Below are positions 42,956 to 51,885 of a stretch of DNA of 64,000 bases, piece after piece. The position numbers and the translations under genes were made by a program. Origin of the DNA: Aquamicrobium sp. (GTDB lineage Bacteria; Pseudomonadota; Alphaproteobacteria; Rhizobiales; Rhizobiaceae); the NCBI GenBank assembly GCA_019739225.1, contig JAHHDT010000005.1, positions 1,240,001 through 1,304,000 of the forward strand. Reading direction: 5' to 3'. The notes beneath the pieces were generated by a model. The model was not told the DNA's origin. It saw only the letters and a list, made by a program, of their open reading frames with translations, and made no database searches. Every line of letters starts with the position of its first letter. Position 1 is the first letter of the stretch.

Positions 42956-43948
42956 TTACACCTGATAGTTGACCCGGCGCTCGAGCGCGCGGAACTGGAG
43001 GACGGTGAAAAGGATCGCGATGATCATCAGGATCACCGACTGGGCAGCCGAGGACCCGAGATTGAGCTGGACGAAACCATCCTGGTAGACCTTGTAGACG
43101 AGCGTGTTGGTCGCACCCGCCGGACCGCCTCGCGTCACCGCGTCGATGATGCCGAAGGTCTCGAACAGTCCGTAGACCACGTTCATGACCATCAGGAAGA
43201 AGATGGTCGGCGTCACCAGCGGCAGCGAGATGGTGAAGAAGCGCCTAACCGGCCGGGCGCCGTCGAGCTTTGCAGCTTCCAGCAGCGACTGCGGCACGGC
43301 GAGCAAAGCGGCGACCAGGAAGATGTAGTCGTAGCAGATGTGCTTCCACACCGACGCGACGATCACCAGAAGCTGCGCGTCGAACGGGCGGCGGTTCGGA
43401 TCCCACGGAATACCGAGCGACTGGATGAACTGCGCCAGCGGACCGACGGCCGGATTGAACAGGAACGCCCACAGCACGCCGGAGATCACCGGGGCGATCG
43501 CATAAGGCATCAGGATGACGCTCTTGTAGAGGCCGCGGCCGCGGATCACGAAATCGGTGGCGAATGCAAAGAGCAGTGCCAGCGCGATGGTCACAACGGC
43601 CTGGATCACCGTGAACCAGAGCGTGAAGAACACGCTTTGCCTGTAGTCCGGGCTTCCCAGAAGTTGGGCGAAATTGGCGAACCCGACGAAGATTTCCCGT
43701 GCACCGAACGGGTCGACCTGCACGAAGGCGAGCGAAAGCGCCTTGTAGGAAGGAATGAAAAAGAAGAAGAGCAGGATCAGCAGTTGAGGGGCGAGCAGCG
43801 CCGCCGCAAGGCCCGGCTTGCTGAAATGCGCGGTCTTGAGCCCGGCTTCCGAGGTCTTCGGCAGCAGGCGGCTGAGCGCGATGCCGATCGCGAGTGGGGG
43901 GCGCGTATCCGCGCCCCCGATGCCCGCTGTCGCGTTACTGCGAGGCAT
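42956..43948 (-). CDS. ugpA: Glycerol-3-phosphate ABC transporter permease UgpA-like
   Basis: A 330-residue membrane subunit with six spans and the loop SLLEAAKLDGARPVRRFFTISLPLVTPTIFFL. Family sequence starts at about residue 40 (KPGLAAALLAPQLLILLFFFFIPSYKAL). No ATG, GTG or TTG lies close to it, so I take ATG 43948, which has an AGAGGC site and overlaps the end of ugpB by 14 bases. This makes an unusual polar N-terminal extension that runs through a strong hairpin, so the true start is uncertain. Confidence 0.87.
   Translation of the reverse strand: MPRSNATAGIGGADTRPPLAIGIALSRLLPKTSEAGLKTAHFSKPGLAAALLAPQLLILLFFFFIPSYKALSLAFVQVDPFGAREIFVGFANFAQLLGSPDYRQSVFFTLWFTVIQAVVTIALALLFAFATDFVIRGRGLYKSVILMPYAIAPVISGVLWAFLFNPAVGPLAQFIQSLGIPWDPNRRPFDAQLLVIVASVWKHICYDYIFLVAALLAVPQSLLEAAKLDGARPVRRFFTISLPLVTPTIFFLMVMNVVYGLFETFGIIDAVTRGGPAGATNTLVYKVYQDGFVQLNLGSSAAQSVILMIIAILFTVLQFRALERRVNYQV
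43897..43918 (-). terminator. Strong hairpin just after ugpB
   Basis: A perfect 9-bp inverted repeat GGGGGCGCG / CGCGCCCCC with a 4-base loop, 17 bases past the ugpB stop and inside the presumed ugpA 5' end. It has no T-run. It could stabilise ugpB mRNA and lower ugpA translation, giving excess binding protein. Confidence 0.6.
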
Positions 43949-45287
43949 GGAGCCTCTCATACTGGCGCAGGATCTCATTGCCGCGGCGTGCGGCGTTGTC
44001 GAGTGCTTCCTGCGGGGTCTTCTGACCGGTCCACACACCCTGGATCTCCTCGACGAGAAGCTGCATGGACTGGTTGTGGTTGCCGAAACGGAAGCCGCGC
44101 GAATTCTCGGTCGGCTCGCCGCGGCTGAGCTGGAGGATGGCGATCTCCCGGGTCGGGTTTTCCTTGAAGTAACCCTCCGACTTCAGGGCGTCATAGGCTG
44201 TCGTGGTCACGGGAACATAGCCGGTCTGCTTGCTCCACCACACCTGCGTTTCGGGCGAGGCGACGAAGTCGATGAAGGCTGCTGCACCTGCATATTCCTC
44301 GTCGCTCTTGCCCTGCAGCACCCACAGCGCACCGCCGCCGATCGTGCTGTTCTTCGGTTCCACACCCTCCTCATGCGGCAGGAAGGTCGCGCTCCAGTCG
44401 AATTGCGCGCCCGAACCGATGCCCGCATGCGCTGCGGTCGAGGCGACGTAGGTCGCGCAGGTGCCAGAGGTGAAGAGCTGCTCCGGCGACAGACCCTGGC
44501 CGGCGATCTGGAGGACGTCGTCGTCCATCCACTTCGACAGCCGCTCGAGTTGGCCCACGACCAGCGGGCTCTTGTTGAACACGAACTCCGTGCCAAGCCC
44601 GTCGAAGCCGTTGGCGAGCGTGCCGTAGGGCTGGTCGTGCAGGGCGGCGTAGTTCTCGATCAGGCTCCAGAAGAAGTCATTTGCCAGCGCCATCGAGCAT
44701 TGGCTGACGCCCTGCTCCTTGATGGCGTAGAGCTGCTTTTCGACTTCCTGCCAGGTCTCGCCGGGCGCGTCGAAGCCGGCTTCCTTGAACATGTCCCGAT
44801 TGTACCAGAAGATCGGGGTCGAGCTGTTGAAGGGCAGGGCGGCCGGAACGCCGTCGACGAGGAAGAAGCCCGAGACCGGCGCGATGAAGTCGTTCCAGTC
44901 GACGTCGTGGCCTTGCTCTTCCATCAGCGTCGGCACCGGAACGACCGCGCCCGAATTCAGCATCGTCATGAAGCCGCGTTCGGCTGCCTGGATGATCGTC
45001 GGCTGTTGGCCGACGCGATAGGCCGCGACCATCGCGGCCATGTTCTCTTCGTAGTTGCCCTTGTGGACCGCGACCACTTCGTACTGGTCCTGCGAACCGT
45101 TGAAATCCGTGACGAGCTTCTCGACTACTTCTCCGAGCCGGCCGCCGAGCGCGTGCCACCATTCCACTTTGACGCGCTCCTGCGCGGCTGCCGCGCCGGG
45201 CAATGCCAGCATGCCGAGCGCAATACCGGCCGCCAGCGTCTTCGCGAATTTGCGCGGCGCATTCCTGATACCAAAATCGATTGTCAT
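43935..45287 (-). CDS. ugpB: Glycerol-3-phosphate ABC transporter substrate-binding protein UgpB-like
   Basis: A 450-residue periplasmic receptor with a Sec signal (FAKTLAAGIALGMLALPGAAAAQ). It matches UgpB closely: VEWWHALGGRLGEVV, VVAVHKGNYEENMAAMVAAYRVG, PFNSSTPIFWYNRDMFKEAGF and FTSGTCATYVAST. I chose ATG 45287, which follows AGAGGAGAC. It is first in the minus-strand unit and divergent from ugpC. The ligand is probably glycerol-3-phosphate or glycerophosphodiesters, though a related polyol phosphate is possible. Confidence 0.9.
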   Translation of the reverse strand: MTIDFGIRNAPRKFAKTLAAGIALGMLALPGAAAAQERVKVEWWHALGGRLGEVVEKLVTDFNGSQDQYEVVAVHKGNYEENMAAMVAAYRVGQQPTIIQAAERGFMTMLNSGAVVPVPTLMEEQGHDVDWNDFIAPVSGFFLVDGVPAALPFNSSTPIFWYNRDMFKEAGFDAPGETWQEVEKQLYAIKEQGVSQCSMALANDFFWSLIENYAALHDQPYGTLANGFDGLGTEFVFNKSPLVVGQLERLSKWMDDDVLQIAGQGLSPEQLFTSGTCATYVASTAAHAGIGSGAQFDWSATFLPHEEGVEPKNSTIGGGALWVLQGKSDEEYAGAAAFIDFVASPETQVWWSKQTGYVPVTTTAYDALKSEGYFKENPTREIAILQLSRGEPTENSRGFRFGNHNQSMQLLVEEIQGVWTGQKTPQEALDNAARRGNEILRQYERLHASQ

Positions 45288-45388
45288 CTGTGTCTCCTCT
45301 CGCATCGCCGTATTCCTTGCCCGCGTCTTTCCAGCGCGCGGGTGGGCCGCTTCCACGGCGGCGACAAAAAGAAGCTAGCGCCCACGGA

Positions 45389-45418
45389 TTACAAATGTCA
45401 ATATCGTGTTACAAATGT
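45389..45418. promoter_or_regulatory. Candidate SorC operator in the ugpB-ugpC divergent region
   Basis: The decamer TTACAAATGT occurs twice as a direct repeat (45389 and 45409), 20 bases apart, which is about two helical turns. It lies between the divergent ugpB and ugpC starts. A SorC-family regulator is encoded in the ugpC unit, so it is the likely binder. No Pho box was seen. Confidence 0.55.
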
Positions 45419-45442
45419 ATGACGCATTGCTAGGAGGAGCTC

Positions 45443-46474
45443 ATGGCCGCTATCGAACTGGTGGATTTGAAGAAGAATTACGGGAGTGTCCCCGCGGTGA
45501 AGGGCATCGACCTTTCCGTCTCCGATGGCGAGATGATTGTGCTCGTCGGACCGTCTGGCTGTGGAAAATCAACCTTGCTGCGCATGATCGCGGGCCTCGA
45601 ATCGGTCACGTCGGGGCACCTGCGGATCGCGGGCAAGGACGTCGGTTCGGTGGAGCCGGCCGACCGTGACATCGCCATGGTGTTCCAGAACTACGCGCTC
45701 TACCCGCATATGTCGGTTCGGCAGAACCTTGAATACGGGCTGAAGAACCGGGGCTTTCCCCGTCAGGATATCGAACGTCGCGTTGCCGAAGCCGCAGCGA
45801 TCCTCGAGATCGAGCCGTATCTGGAACGCCGGCCCCGACAGCTTTCAGGCGGTCAACGCCAGCGCGTCGCGATGGGGCGGGCGATCGTCCGCAACCCGGC
45901 TGCCTTCCTGTTCGACGAGCCGCTCTCCAACCTTGATGCCAAGCTCCGGGTGCAGATGCGCGTGGAGATCCGCAAACTGCAGAAGCGGCTCGGCACAACC
46001 AGCATCTATGTCACGCACGACCAGCTCGAGGCGATGACGCTGGCCGACCGCCTCGTGGTCATGAATGGTGGCCGCATCGAGCAGATCGGCACGCCGATAG
46101 AGGTTTACGAGCGACCGCAGACGCTCTTTGTCGCCGGCTTCATCGGCTCGCCGCCGATGAACCTGATCGACGTCGGGCAGGCCGATGATGTGGATTGGGG
46201 CGAACTGCCGCCGCAGACCGGCGTGGTCGGCGTGCGTCCGGATGCGGTTTGCACGGCGCCGATGACGGAAGGCATCGGACTCTCTGGCGTGGTGGAACTG
46301 ATCGAACCCATCGGTGGCGAGAGCCACGTGCACTTGTTGCTGAATGGCGGGCAGGCGTTGATCGCATCGGTGCCGGGCAAGGCCGGTGTCGCGGAAGGCG
46401 ACCGCGTGAACTGGCATATCGACCGCGCCGACCTGCATTGTTTCGACAAGTCCACCGGGCGGCGAACCGACTAA
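45443..46474 (+). CDS. ugpC: Glycerol-3-phosphate ABC transporter ATP-binding protein UgpC-like
   Basis: A 343-residue MalK/UgpC-type ATPase: Walker [11 protein letters not shown]-loop [10 protein letters not shown], signature [11 protein letters not shown], Walker [12 protein letters not shown] and a C-terminal TOBE domain (about 235-335). The ATG follows AGGAGGAGC. It is divergent from ugpBAE, and 86 bases before the SorC regulator gene. In E. coli ugpC lies within the ugpBAECQ operon; here it is on the opposite strand. Confidence 0.9.
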   Translation: MAAIELVDLKKNYGSVPAVKGIDLSVSDGEMIVLVGPSGCGKSTLLRMIAGLESVTSGHLRIAGKDVGSVEPADRDIAMVFQNYALYPHMSVRQNLEYGLKNRGFPRQDIERRVAEAAAILEIEPYLERRPRQLSGGQRQRVAMGRAIVRNPAAFLFDEPLSNLDAKLRVQMRVEIRKLQKRLGTTSIYVTHDQLEAMTLADRLVVMNGGRIEQIGTPIEVYERPQTLFVAGFIGSPPMNLIDVGQADDVDWGELPPQTGVVGVRPDAVCTAPMTEGIGLSGVVELIEPIGGESHVHLLLNGGQALIASVPGKAGVAEGDRVNWHIDRADLHCFDKSTGRRTD

Positions 46475-46560
46475 CCGGAAGAGGGCTTTCGCGGGAGGCT
46501 GGAATTGACAAGCGTCCCGCGTGAAGTCCTATACCGGGAGTCAATCGAGAAAGTGCAGGA

Positions 46561-47550
46561 ATGCTTGCAGACCAGCCCGCGCCGACGCCAGAAGAGCAGA
46601 TGAATGTTCGGGTCGTCTGGATGTATTTCATGGAAGGGCGCACCCAGGGCGAGATCGCCGAAGCGCTGTCGACCAACCGGCTGAGGGTCAACCGGATCAT
46701 CAGCGATGCCCGGCGCACGGGCTTGGTCACCATCAAGCTCAACTCCAGGCTGACCTCCTGCGTGGAACTGGAGCAGCACCTTGCCGAGAGCTTCGGTCTC
46801 CACCGCGCGATTATCGTTCCAACGCCGAACGACCCGGAGCTCGTACCAGTGCTGCTTGGCCAGGCCGCCGCCGACTATGTCACGCAGCTTCTCGCAGCCG
46901 GCAAGATGAGCGGCATCGGCGTGGGGTGGGGCGCCACCTTGCGTGAGCTGGTGCGGCATATGCCGGCGATGCGCCGACCCGAATTGTGCGTGAACTCGGT
47001 CATGGGCGGACTGACGCGTGGCATCGAGATCAACACCTTTGACATCGCCAGCGATTTCGCGCGACAGCTCAGCGCGACCTGCGCATACCTCGCCGCCCCG
47101 ATCTATGCCGGCAGTCCCGAATCGCGCGATGCGATCATGACGCAGGACGTTTTCCGCAGCGCGTTCGAACGCATCGCGGCCAACGACATGATCATCCTGA
47201 GTGCAGGCGACCTTTCCGAGCGCTCCCTTCTGATGCGCTACGGTATGCCGAGCGATGTCGACATCGACGGCCTGCAGGCGGCAGGCGCGCAGGGCGACCT
47301 GCTTGGCCAATTCATCAACAGCGCCGGCAAGCCGGTCGACCACGAGATCAACCGTCGTGCCATCGCCCTGCCGCTCGAAGCCTTGCGCGACGTGCCCAAC
47401 GTCGTCCTCAGCTCCGGCGGTCTGAACAAGGTCGGCGCCATCGCGGCGGCGCTGCGTTCCGGCCTTTGCAATGTTCTTGTCTGTGACGAGGACACGGCGC
47501 GCGCGGCCGCCGACCTGGCCGCTAAGTGGCGGACGCAAGAGGGCGACTGA
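46561..47550 (+). CDS. SorC/DeoR-like sugar-binding transcriptional regulator
   Basis: A 329-residue regulator: N-terminal helix-turn-helix (about 15-60; VVWMYFMEGRTQGEIAEALSTNRLRVNRIISDARRTGLV) and a C-terminal sugar-phosphate-binding domain (about 70-325) with IGVGWGATL, SLLMRYGMP and LCNVLVCDEDTARA. Family members such as EryD or DeoR-like SorC proteins sense sugar phosphates. It probably controls the ugp genes by the TTACAAATGT repeats. The start could also be the Met 13 codons downstream. Confidence 0.88.
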   Translation: MLADQPAPTPEEQMNVRVVWMYFMEGRTQGEIAEALSTNRLRVNRIISDARRTGLVTIKLNSRLTSCVELEQHLAESFGLHRAIIVPTPNDPELVPVLLGQAAADYVTQLLAAGKMSGIGVGWGATLRELVRHMPAMRRPELCVNSVMGGLTRGIEINTFDIASDFARQLSATCAYLAAPIYAGSPESRDAIMTQDVFRSAFERIAANDMIILSAGDLSERSLLMRYGMPSDVDIDGLQAAGAQGDLLGQFINSAGKPVDHEINRRAIALPLEALRDVPNVVLSSGGLNKVGAIAAALRSGLCNVLVCDEDTARAAADLAAKWRTQEGD

Positions 47551-47608
47551 CGCCGTCCTTCCAAACGGAAATTTCCAGCGGGTAGGGACTTGCCCTGCGC
47601 ACTATCGC

Positions 47609-47641
47609 CTGTTAAACGTTTAACAGTAAAACGTTTAACAG
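47609..47641. promoter_or_regulatory. Double palindromic LacI-type operator
   Basis: A perfect 18-bp palindrome CTGTTAAACGTTTAACAG lies at 47609-47626. A second, imperfect copy (GTAAAACGTTTAACAG) follows at 47626-47641, centres 15 bases apart. They end 14 bases before the LacI-family gene. A central CG flanked by symmetric arms is typical for LacI operators. Autoregulation of the whole polyol operon is likely. Confidence 0.75.
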
Positions 47642-47655
47642 GTTGCTCGCGCTCT

Positions 47656-48750
47656 ATGGAACGCAGGAGAGTCACGATCAAAGACGTCGCCGCCCGGGCA
47701 GGGGTTTCCATTGCCACGGTGTCGAATGTCTTCAGCGGCACCAAGCCGGTGACCGACGATCTGCGTCGCCGCGTGGAAAAGGCCGCGAGCGATCTGTCCT
47801 ACCAGATGGACCGGGCCGCCTCGCAGCTCCGCTCCGGCCAGGCCCGCGTCATTGGCGTGCTGGTTCCCGATCTCGATGACACTTTCTTCACCTCCCTCGT
47901 CTCGCGGATCGAGGTGTTGGCCATGGAGGATGGCTACGATGTCATCGTGGCCAGCTCCCGCGATGACGCGGACCTCGAGCAGTCACGTATCCGGGCTTTA
48001 CTTGGCTGGCGCCCGTCGGGCCTTATCGCGGTGCCGTGTTCGGATACCGTGCCGGATCTTCTTAAGTCCGAAGCCGCTCGGCTGCCCATGGTATTCGCCG
48101 ACCGTGTCGGGCCTGAAGGCTCTTTCGTGGATACGGTGGCGATCGACAATTTCGAAGCCGGCGCAATCGCCGCCAGGCATCTTGTCGAACTCGGCCATCA
48201 CAAGGTCGTCGTTGCCGCGTCGGACCTGGGCATATCGCCGATCCGCGAGCGTGTGCGCGGCGTCGCTGAGACGCTTATCGCAGCGATTGGCACTGAGCCC
48301 GTGGTCGTGGAGCTCGGCTCAAACGGCGAGCGCGGCGCTGATAGGTTCTCCTCGTTTCTTGCCGGCAATCCCGCGCCCTTCGCGGTCATCGGGCTTACCA
48401 ACGTCACCACGCTCAGTGCTCTCTCGGCGCTGGCGCGGCACCGTATCGACATCCCGGAGGCCGTGTCGGTGATCGGCTTCGACGACTATCCCTGGATGAG
48501 CGCGCGCAAGACGGCGCTGACGGCAATTCGCCAGCCCATCGAGGAGATGGGCAGGCTGCTATGGGAGCGTCTGACGCTGCGCATGTCCGGGGAAGATGCG
48601 CTGCCGCGCCACGTCTCGCTGTCGACAGCGCTGCAGGTGCGGGACTCGGTCCGGCCCGTGATCGGGCAGCCGCGCCGTAATTCATCGGGCGAACCCGCGG
48701 AGGAGCGGGGCGCGGGGCAACATCATTCAGCAGGCCAAGAGCCGGCTTAG
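47656..48750 (+). CDS. LacI-family transcriptional regulator
   Basis: A 364-residue regulator with the LacI DNA-binding head (VTIKDVAARAGVSIATVSNVFSGTKPVTDDLRRRVEKAASDLSY) and hinge, then a periplasmic-binding-protein-like effector domain (about 65-335; GVLVPDLDDTFF, GFDDYPWMS). The C-terminal 25 residues are polar and unlike the family. It heads the polyol operon and probably senses the polyol or its phosphate. Confidence 0.93.
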   Translation: MERRRVTIKDVAARAGVSIATVSNVFSGTKPVTDDLRRRVEKAASDLSYQMDRAASQLRSGQARVIGVLVPDLDDTFFTSLVSRIEVLAMEDGYDVIVASSRDDADLEQSRIRALLGWRPSGLIAVPCSDTVPDLLKSEAARLPMVFADRVGPEGSFVDTVAIDNFEAGAIAARHLVELGHHKVVVAASDLGISPIRERVRGVAETLIAAIGTEPVVVELGSNGERGADRFSSFLAGNPAPFAVIGLTNVTTLSALSALARHRIDIPEAVSVIGFDDYPWMSARKTALTAIRQPIEEMGRLLWERLTLRMSGEDALPRHVSLSTALQVRDSVRPVIGQPRRNSSGEPAEERGAGQHHSAGQEPA

Positions 48751-48786
48751 GAAAGTACGAGTCCGCGTTGCGGTCGGGAGGGCCTT

Positions 48787-49665
48787 TTGCGTTCAAGAAG
48801 TATCATCGGCATCGCGCCGCTCCTGGCGCCGGTTCACGTTCTCATCTTGAGCGTGATCGTGCTACCGTCGCTTTATGTCGTCTGGCTGAGTCTGAACGAG
48901 TCGAGCTTCGGGCAGGCGCCGACCTTCGTCGGTCTGCAGAACTATATCGACGTCATCACTGATCCCGCTTTCCGGAGCGCGCTCTGGAATACGGTCTTGC
49001 TCGTCGTGGTTGCGGTCCACATCGAACTGGCGCTGGGGCTTGGCATGGCGCTGCTGTTCGCTGGAGGCCTGCCGTTCCGCCGTTTCCTTCTGGTTGCCGT
49101 GCTGGCGCCCTATGCCGTCAGCGAGGTGATCGCCGTTGTCATGTGGCGCTTTCTGTTCGATCCCGATGTCGGGCCTGTGACGCTGATGCTGCAGTCCATG
49201 GGGCTGCCGATCCTGGACTGGTCCTTCGAGCCATCGCACGCCATGATCCTGATCGCGCTGCTGACGATCTGGCTGCATCTGCCTTTCACCTTCATCATCC
49301 TCTATGCAGCGCGGCTGGCGATCCCCAGCGACCTCTATGAGGCGGCCCGAATCGATGGTGCTACCGCATGGCAGGCGTTCAAGCGGGTCACGCTGCCGTT
49401 GCTTGGCCCGGCGATCGTCGTGGCGCTGCTGTTCCGCTACATCTTCGCTTTCCGCCTCTTTTCCGAAGTGTGGCTGCTGACCCAGGGCGGGCCGGCTCGG
49501 TCCACCGAGGTGGTCGCGGTTTATCTCTACCAGGAGGCTTTCAGCTACAACGCATTCGGCACCGCCGCCGCCACGGCTTGGATCATGGTGCTGGCTTCAC
49601 TGCTGCTCGGTGCAGGCTACGTGTTCATCCTCCGCAGACAGGTGTCCGCAAATGCGAACGCGTAA
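48787..49665 (+). CDS. Carbohydrate ABC transporter permease (MalF-like, CUT1)
   Basis: A 292-residue membrane subunit with six spans and the loop SDLYEAARIDGATAWQAFKRVTLPLLGPAIVV. The start is TTG at 48787 after a GGGAGGG site; no ATG fits better. It overlaps the next permease gene by 14 bases. Together with the genes at 49652, 50512 and 55019 it forms a four-part importer, probably for ribitol or a similar polyol. Confidence 0.9.
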   Translation: MRSRSIIGIAPLLAPVHVLILSVIVLPSLYVVWLSLNESSFGQAPTFVGLQNYIDVITDPAFRSALWNTVLLVVVAVHIELALGLGMALLFAGGLPFRRFLLVAVLAPYAVSEVIAVVMWRFLFDPDVGPVTLMLQSMGLPILDWSFEPSHAMILIALLTIWLHLPFTFIILYAARLAIPSDLYEAARIDGATAWQAFKRVTLPLLGPAIVVALLFRYIFAFRLFSEVWLLTQGGPARSTEVVAVYLYQEAFSYNAFGTAAATAWIMVLASLLLGAGYVFILRRQVSANANA

Positions 49666-50485
49666 CCTCCTCGCCGCCATCGGCAAGACGGTCGCCGTCG
49701 CTGCGATGCTGTTCTGGTCGCTGTTCCCGATCGCATTCATCGTGATGTCGTCGCTCAAGCCCGGGCAGGACATCTTCGCCGTGCCGCCGCGCTATGTCTT
49801 CGAGCCCACATTCGAGCATTACGTCTCGCTGTGGCAGCAGTGGGGAGCCTTCTTCGACGGCCTCCTCAACAGCACGATCATCACCGCAGGCGCGACCGTG
49901 ATCGCCATCGCGGGCAGCACCTTTGCGGGCTACGTCTATTCCCGCAACAGCAGCCGAATGCTGGACGCCAGCGTCCTGTTCCTCATCGTGGTGCGGCTGA
50001 TCCCGCCCATCGTGGTCACGTTGCCGCTGTTCCCGATCGTCAATGTGCTGGGGCTCAACGACACGCATGCGATAATGATGGTGCTTTACGCCACCTTCTT
50101 CGTCTCGCTCGGCACGGTCCTGATGCGGACCTTCATCGACCAGATCCCGCGCGAACTTGACGAGGCTGCCGAAATAGACGGCGCCGGGCGCCTGACCGTG
50201 CTGCGCCGGGTGATCGTGCCGCTGGCCGCGCCCGGCATCCTTGCCGTTGCCGTCTTCGTCGTCGTGTTTGCGTGGAACGAATATCTGTTCGCCTTCATCT
50301 TCACGTCGACCCGCGCCAAGACCGCGCCGCTGGTCATCTCGGAGATGATCGGTTCGATCGATGGTGTCGACTGGGGCATCCTGTTCGCCGCCTCGACCGT
50401 GCAGCTCGCGCCGGTCCTGCTCTTCGTCGTCTTCATGAATCGCTATCTCGTCGCCGGTCTCACCGCCGGCGCGACCAAGGGGTAA
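49652..50485 (+). CDS. Carbohydrate ABC transporter permease (MalG-like, CUT1)
   Basis: A 277-residue membrane subunit with six spans and the loop RELDEAAEIDGAGRLTVLRRVIVPLAAPGILAV. I chose ATG 49652, inside the end of the preceding permease gene. WNEYLFAFIFTSTRAKTAPL is typical of the MalG partner. Confidence 0.92.
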   Translation: MRTRNLLAAIGKTVAVAAMLFWSLFPIAFIVMSSLKPGQDIFAVPPRYVFEPTFEHYVSLWQQWGAFFDGLLNSTIITAGATVIAIAGSTFAGYVYSRNSSRMLDASVLFLIVVRLIPPIVVTLPLFPIVNVLGLNDTHAIMMVLYATFFVSLGTVLMRTFIDQIPRELDEAAEIDGAGRLTVLRRVIVPLAAPGILAVAVFVVVFAWNEYLFAFIFTSTRAKTAPLVISEMIGSIDGVDWGILFAASTVQLAPVLLFVVFMNRYLVAGLTAGATKG

Positions 50486-50511
50486 GTCAGCGTAAAAAAG
50501 GGAGGTTTGAA

Positions 50512-51807
50512 ATGAACGATCGCAACATCATCGCCCTGTCCCGCAGGGGATTTCTTGGTACCGCCCTGGGCGGCATCGCAGCACTTGCCACGCAGCCTTC
50601 GTGGGCCGCGTCCAAGACCCTGAACGTACTCAGCCACAAGGTTCACCAGACGGTGCTCGGCGCCGACGGTGGCGACCTGCTCGCCGACTGGAAGGCATCG
50701 AACGATGCCGACGTTTCCTGGACGACCTTCGATTCCAACCCGCTTCAGGATCGCCTCTTCCGTGAGGCAAGCCTCGGCTCGACCGACTACAGCGTCGGCT
50801 ACATGATCGACAACCGGCCCACGTCCGAGATCGCGGCACTGTTTGAGCCGCTGGACGACTATCTCGCCAGCGATCCCATCGAAGACTTCCAGGACATTGC
50901 TCCCGGTCTCGTCGACGGCATGACGGTCGACGGCAAGCTGATCGGCATTCCCGTCCGCCATGCCACGCAGGGCCTGTTCTACAATGAAGAGCTTTTGCAG
51001 GAAGCCGGCATCGACGCGCCGCCCACGACGTTAGAGGAACTGGTCGAGCAGGCTCGCAAGCTTACCTTTACATCGTCGGCGGGCACGCCGGTGGTCGGTC
51101 TGGTGCTTGCGAGCGACCTCGCGGTCTTCCCGGTGATGTTCGCCCGCGCTTTCGGCGGCGACTTCATCACCGGCGACTTTCAGCTCATGCCGGACAAGGA
51201 CGCCATGGTGAAGGGCCTCACGGTTCTCCGGGAAATGTTCGAGGGCGGAGCCTTGCCGCGCAGCTACGCCACCACCCGCAACGACGATCAGGTGACCTGG
51301 CTCCAGCAGGGCCGCGCCGCCTTTACCGTGCTGCCGTTCGCCCGCAATGCCCAGCTCAACAACCCGGAGCAAAGCAAGTATCCCGGCAAGATCAAGGCCG
51401 TCGAGTTCCCGATTTCCGCCGAGCTGAAGGGCAAGATGCCGATGTCGTCCATCGTCGAGGCGTGGGCCATGGTCATTCCCAAGAACGCTGCCGACAAGGA
51501 CCTGGCCTGGAGCTTCATCAAGGACGTGTCCAGCAAGCGGGCGACGCTCGGCATGGCGCTCAACGGCAACGGGCCGGTTCGGGTCTCGACCTATGCGGAA
51601 CCGGATCTCGTCGCCAAGAACCCGCTCGCCGAGGTCGAGGCCGCAGTGCTGGCCAATGCGCGCGGCGCGTTCCCGCCTTTTCCGGAAGCGGCTCGCGCCC
51701 AGGGCATCATGCTTGAAGAAGTGCAGCTTGCCGTTCTCGGCCGCAAGCCGGTCGCCGAGGCGGTGGACGCGATCGTCGAGCGCGTGACGCCACTCATGCC
51801 GGCCTGA
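50512..51807 (+). CDS. Carbohydrate ABC transporter substrate-binding protein, Tat-exported
   Basis: A 431-residue family 1 extracellular solute-binding protein. It starts with a twin-arginine signal (SRRGFLGTALGGIAAL, cleavage after SWAA). FYNEELLQEAGIDAPPTTLEEL and the late WAMVIPKNAADKDLAWSFIK are typical of sugar receptors. The ATG at 50512 follows GGGAGG. A strong UUCG hairpin lies 17 bases after the stop. Confidence 0.92.
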   Translation: MNDRNIIALSRRGFLGTALGGIAALATQPSWAASKTLNVLSHKVHQTVLGADGGDLLADWKASNDADVSWTTFDSNPLQDRLFREASLGSTDYSVGYMIDNRPTSEIAALFEPLDDYLASDPIEDFQDIAPGLVDGMTVDGKLIGIPVRHATQGLFYNEELLQEAGIDAPPTTLEELVEQARKLTFTSSAGTPVVGLVLASDLAVFPVMFARAFGGDFITGDFQLMPDKDAMVKGLTVLREMFEGGALPRSYATTRNDDQVTWLQQGRAAFTVLPFARNAQLNNPEQSKYPGKIKAVEFPISAELKGKMPMSSIVEAWAMVIPKNAADKDLAWSFIKDVSSKRATLGMALNGNGPVRVSTYAEPDLVAKNPLAEVEAAVLANARGAFPPFPEAARAQGIMLEEVQLAVLGRKPVAEAVDAIVERVTPLMPA

Positions 51808-51824
51808 CCGGAACGATAGATGCT

Positions 51825-51842
51825 GCCGGGCTTCGGCCCGGC
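51825..51842 (+). terminator. UUCG tetraloop hairpin after the polyol binding-protein gene
   Basis: A perfect 7-bp stem GCCGGGC / GCCCGGC with the very stable TTCG loop in the 78-bp gap before the FAD oxidoreductase gene. It has no T-run. It probably stabilises the upstream mRNA, as for the hairpins after the TRAP and ugpB receptors. Confidence 0.6.
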
Positions 51843-51885
51843 GGCCACCAACCCTTTCACCCCTGATCACTCCTGAGGATCACCC

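Noticed and set aside
45288-45442. Pho box controlling ugpB and ugpC
   Set aside because: No pair of CTGTCAT-like heptamers with the correct spacing is seen; the TTACAAATGT repeats have a different sequence and spacing.
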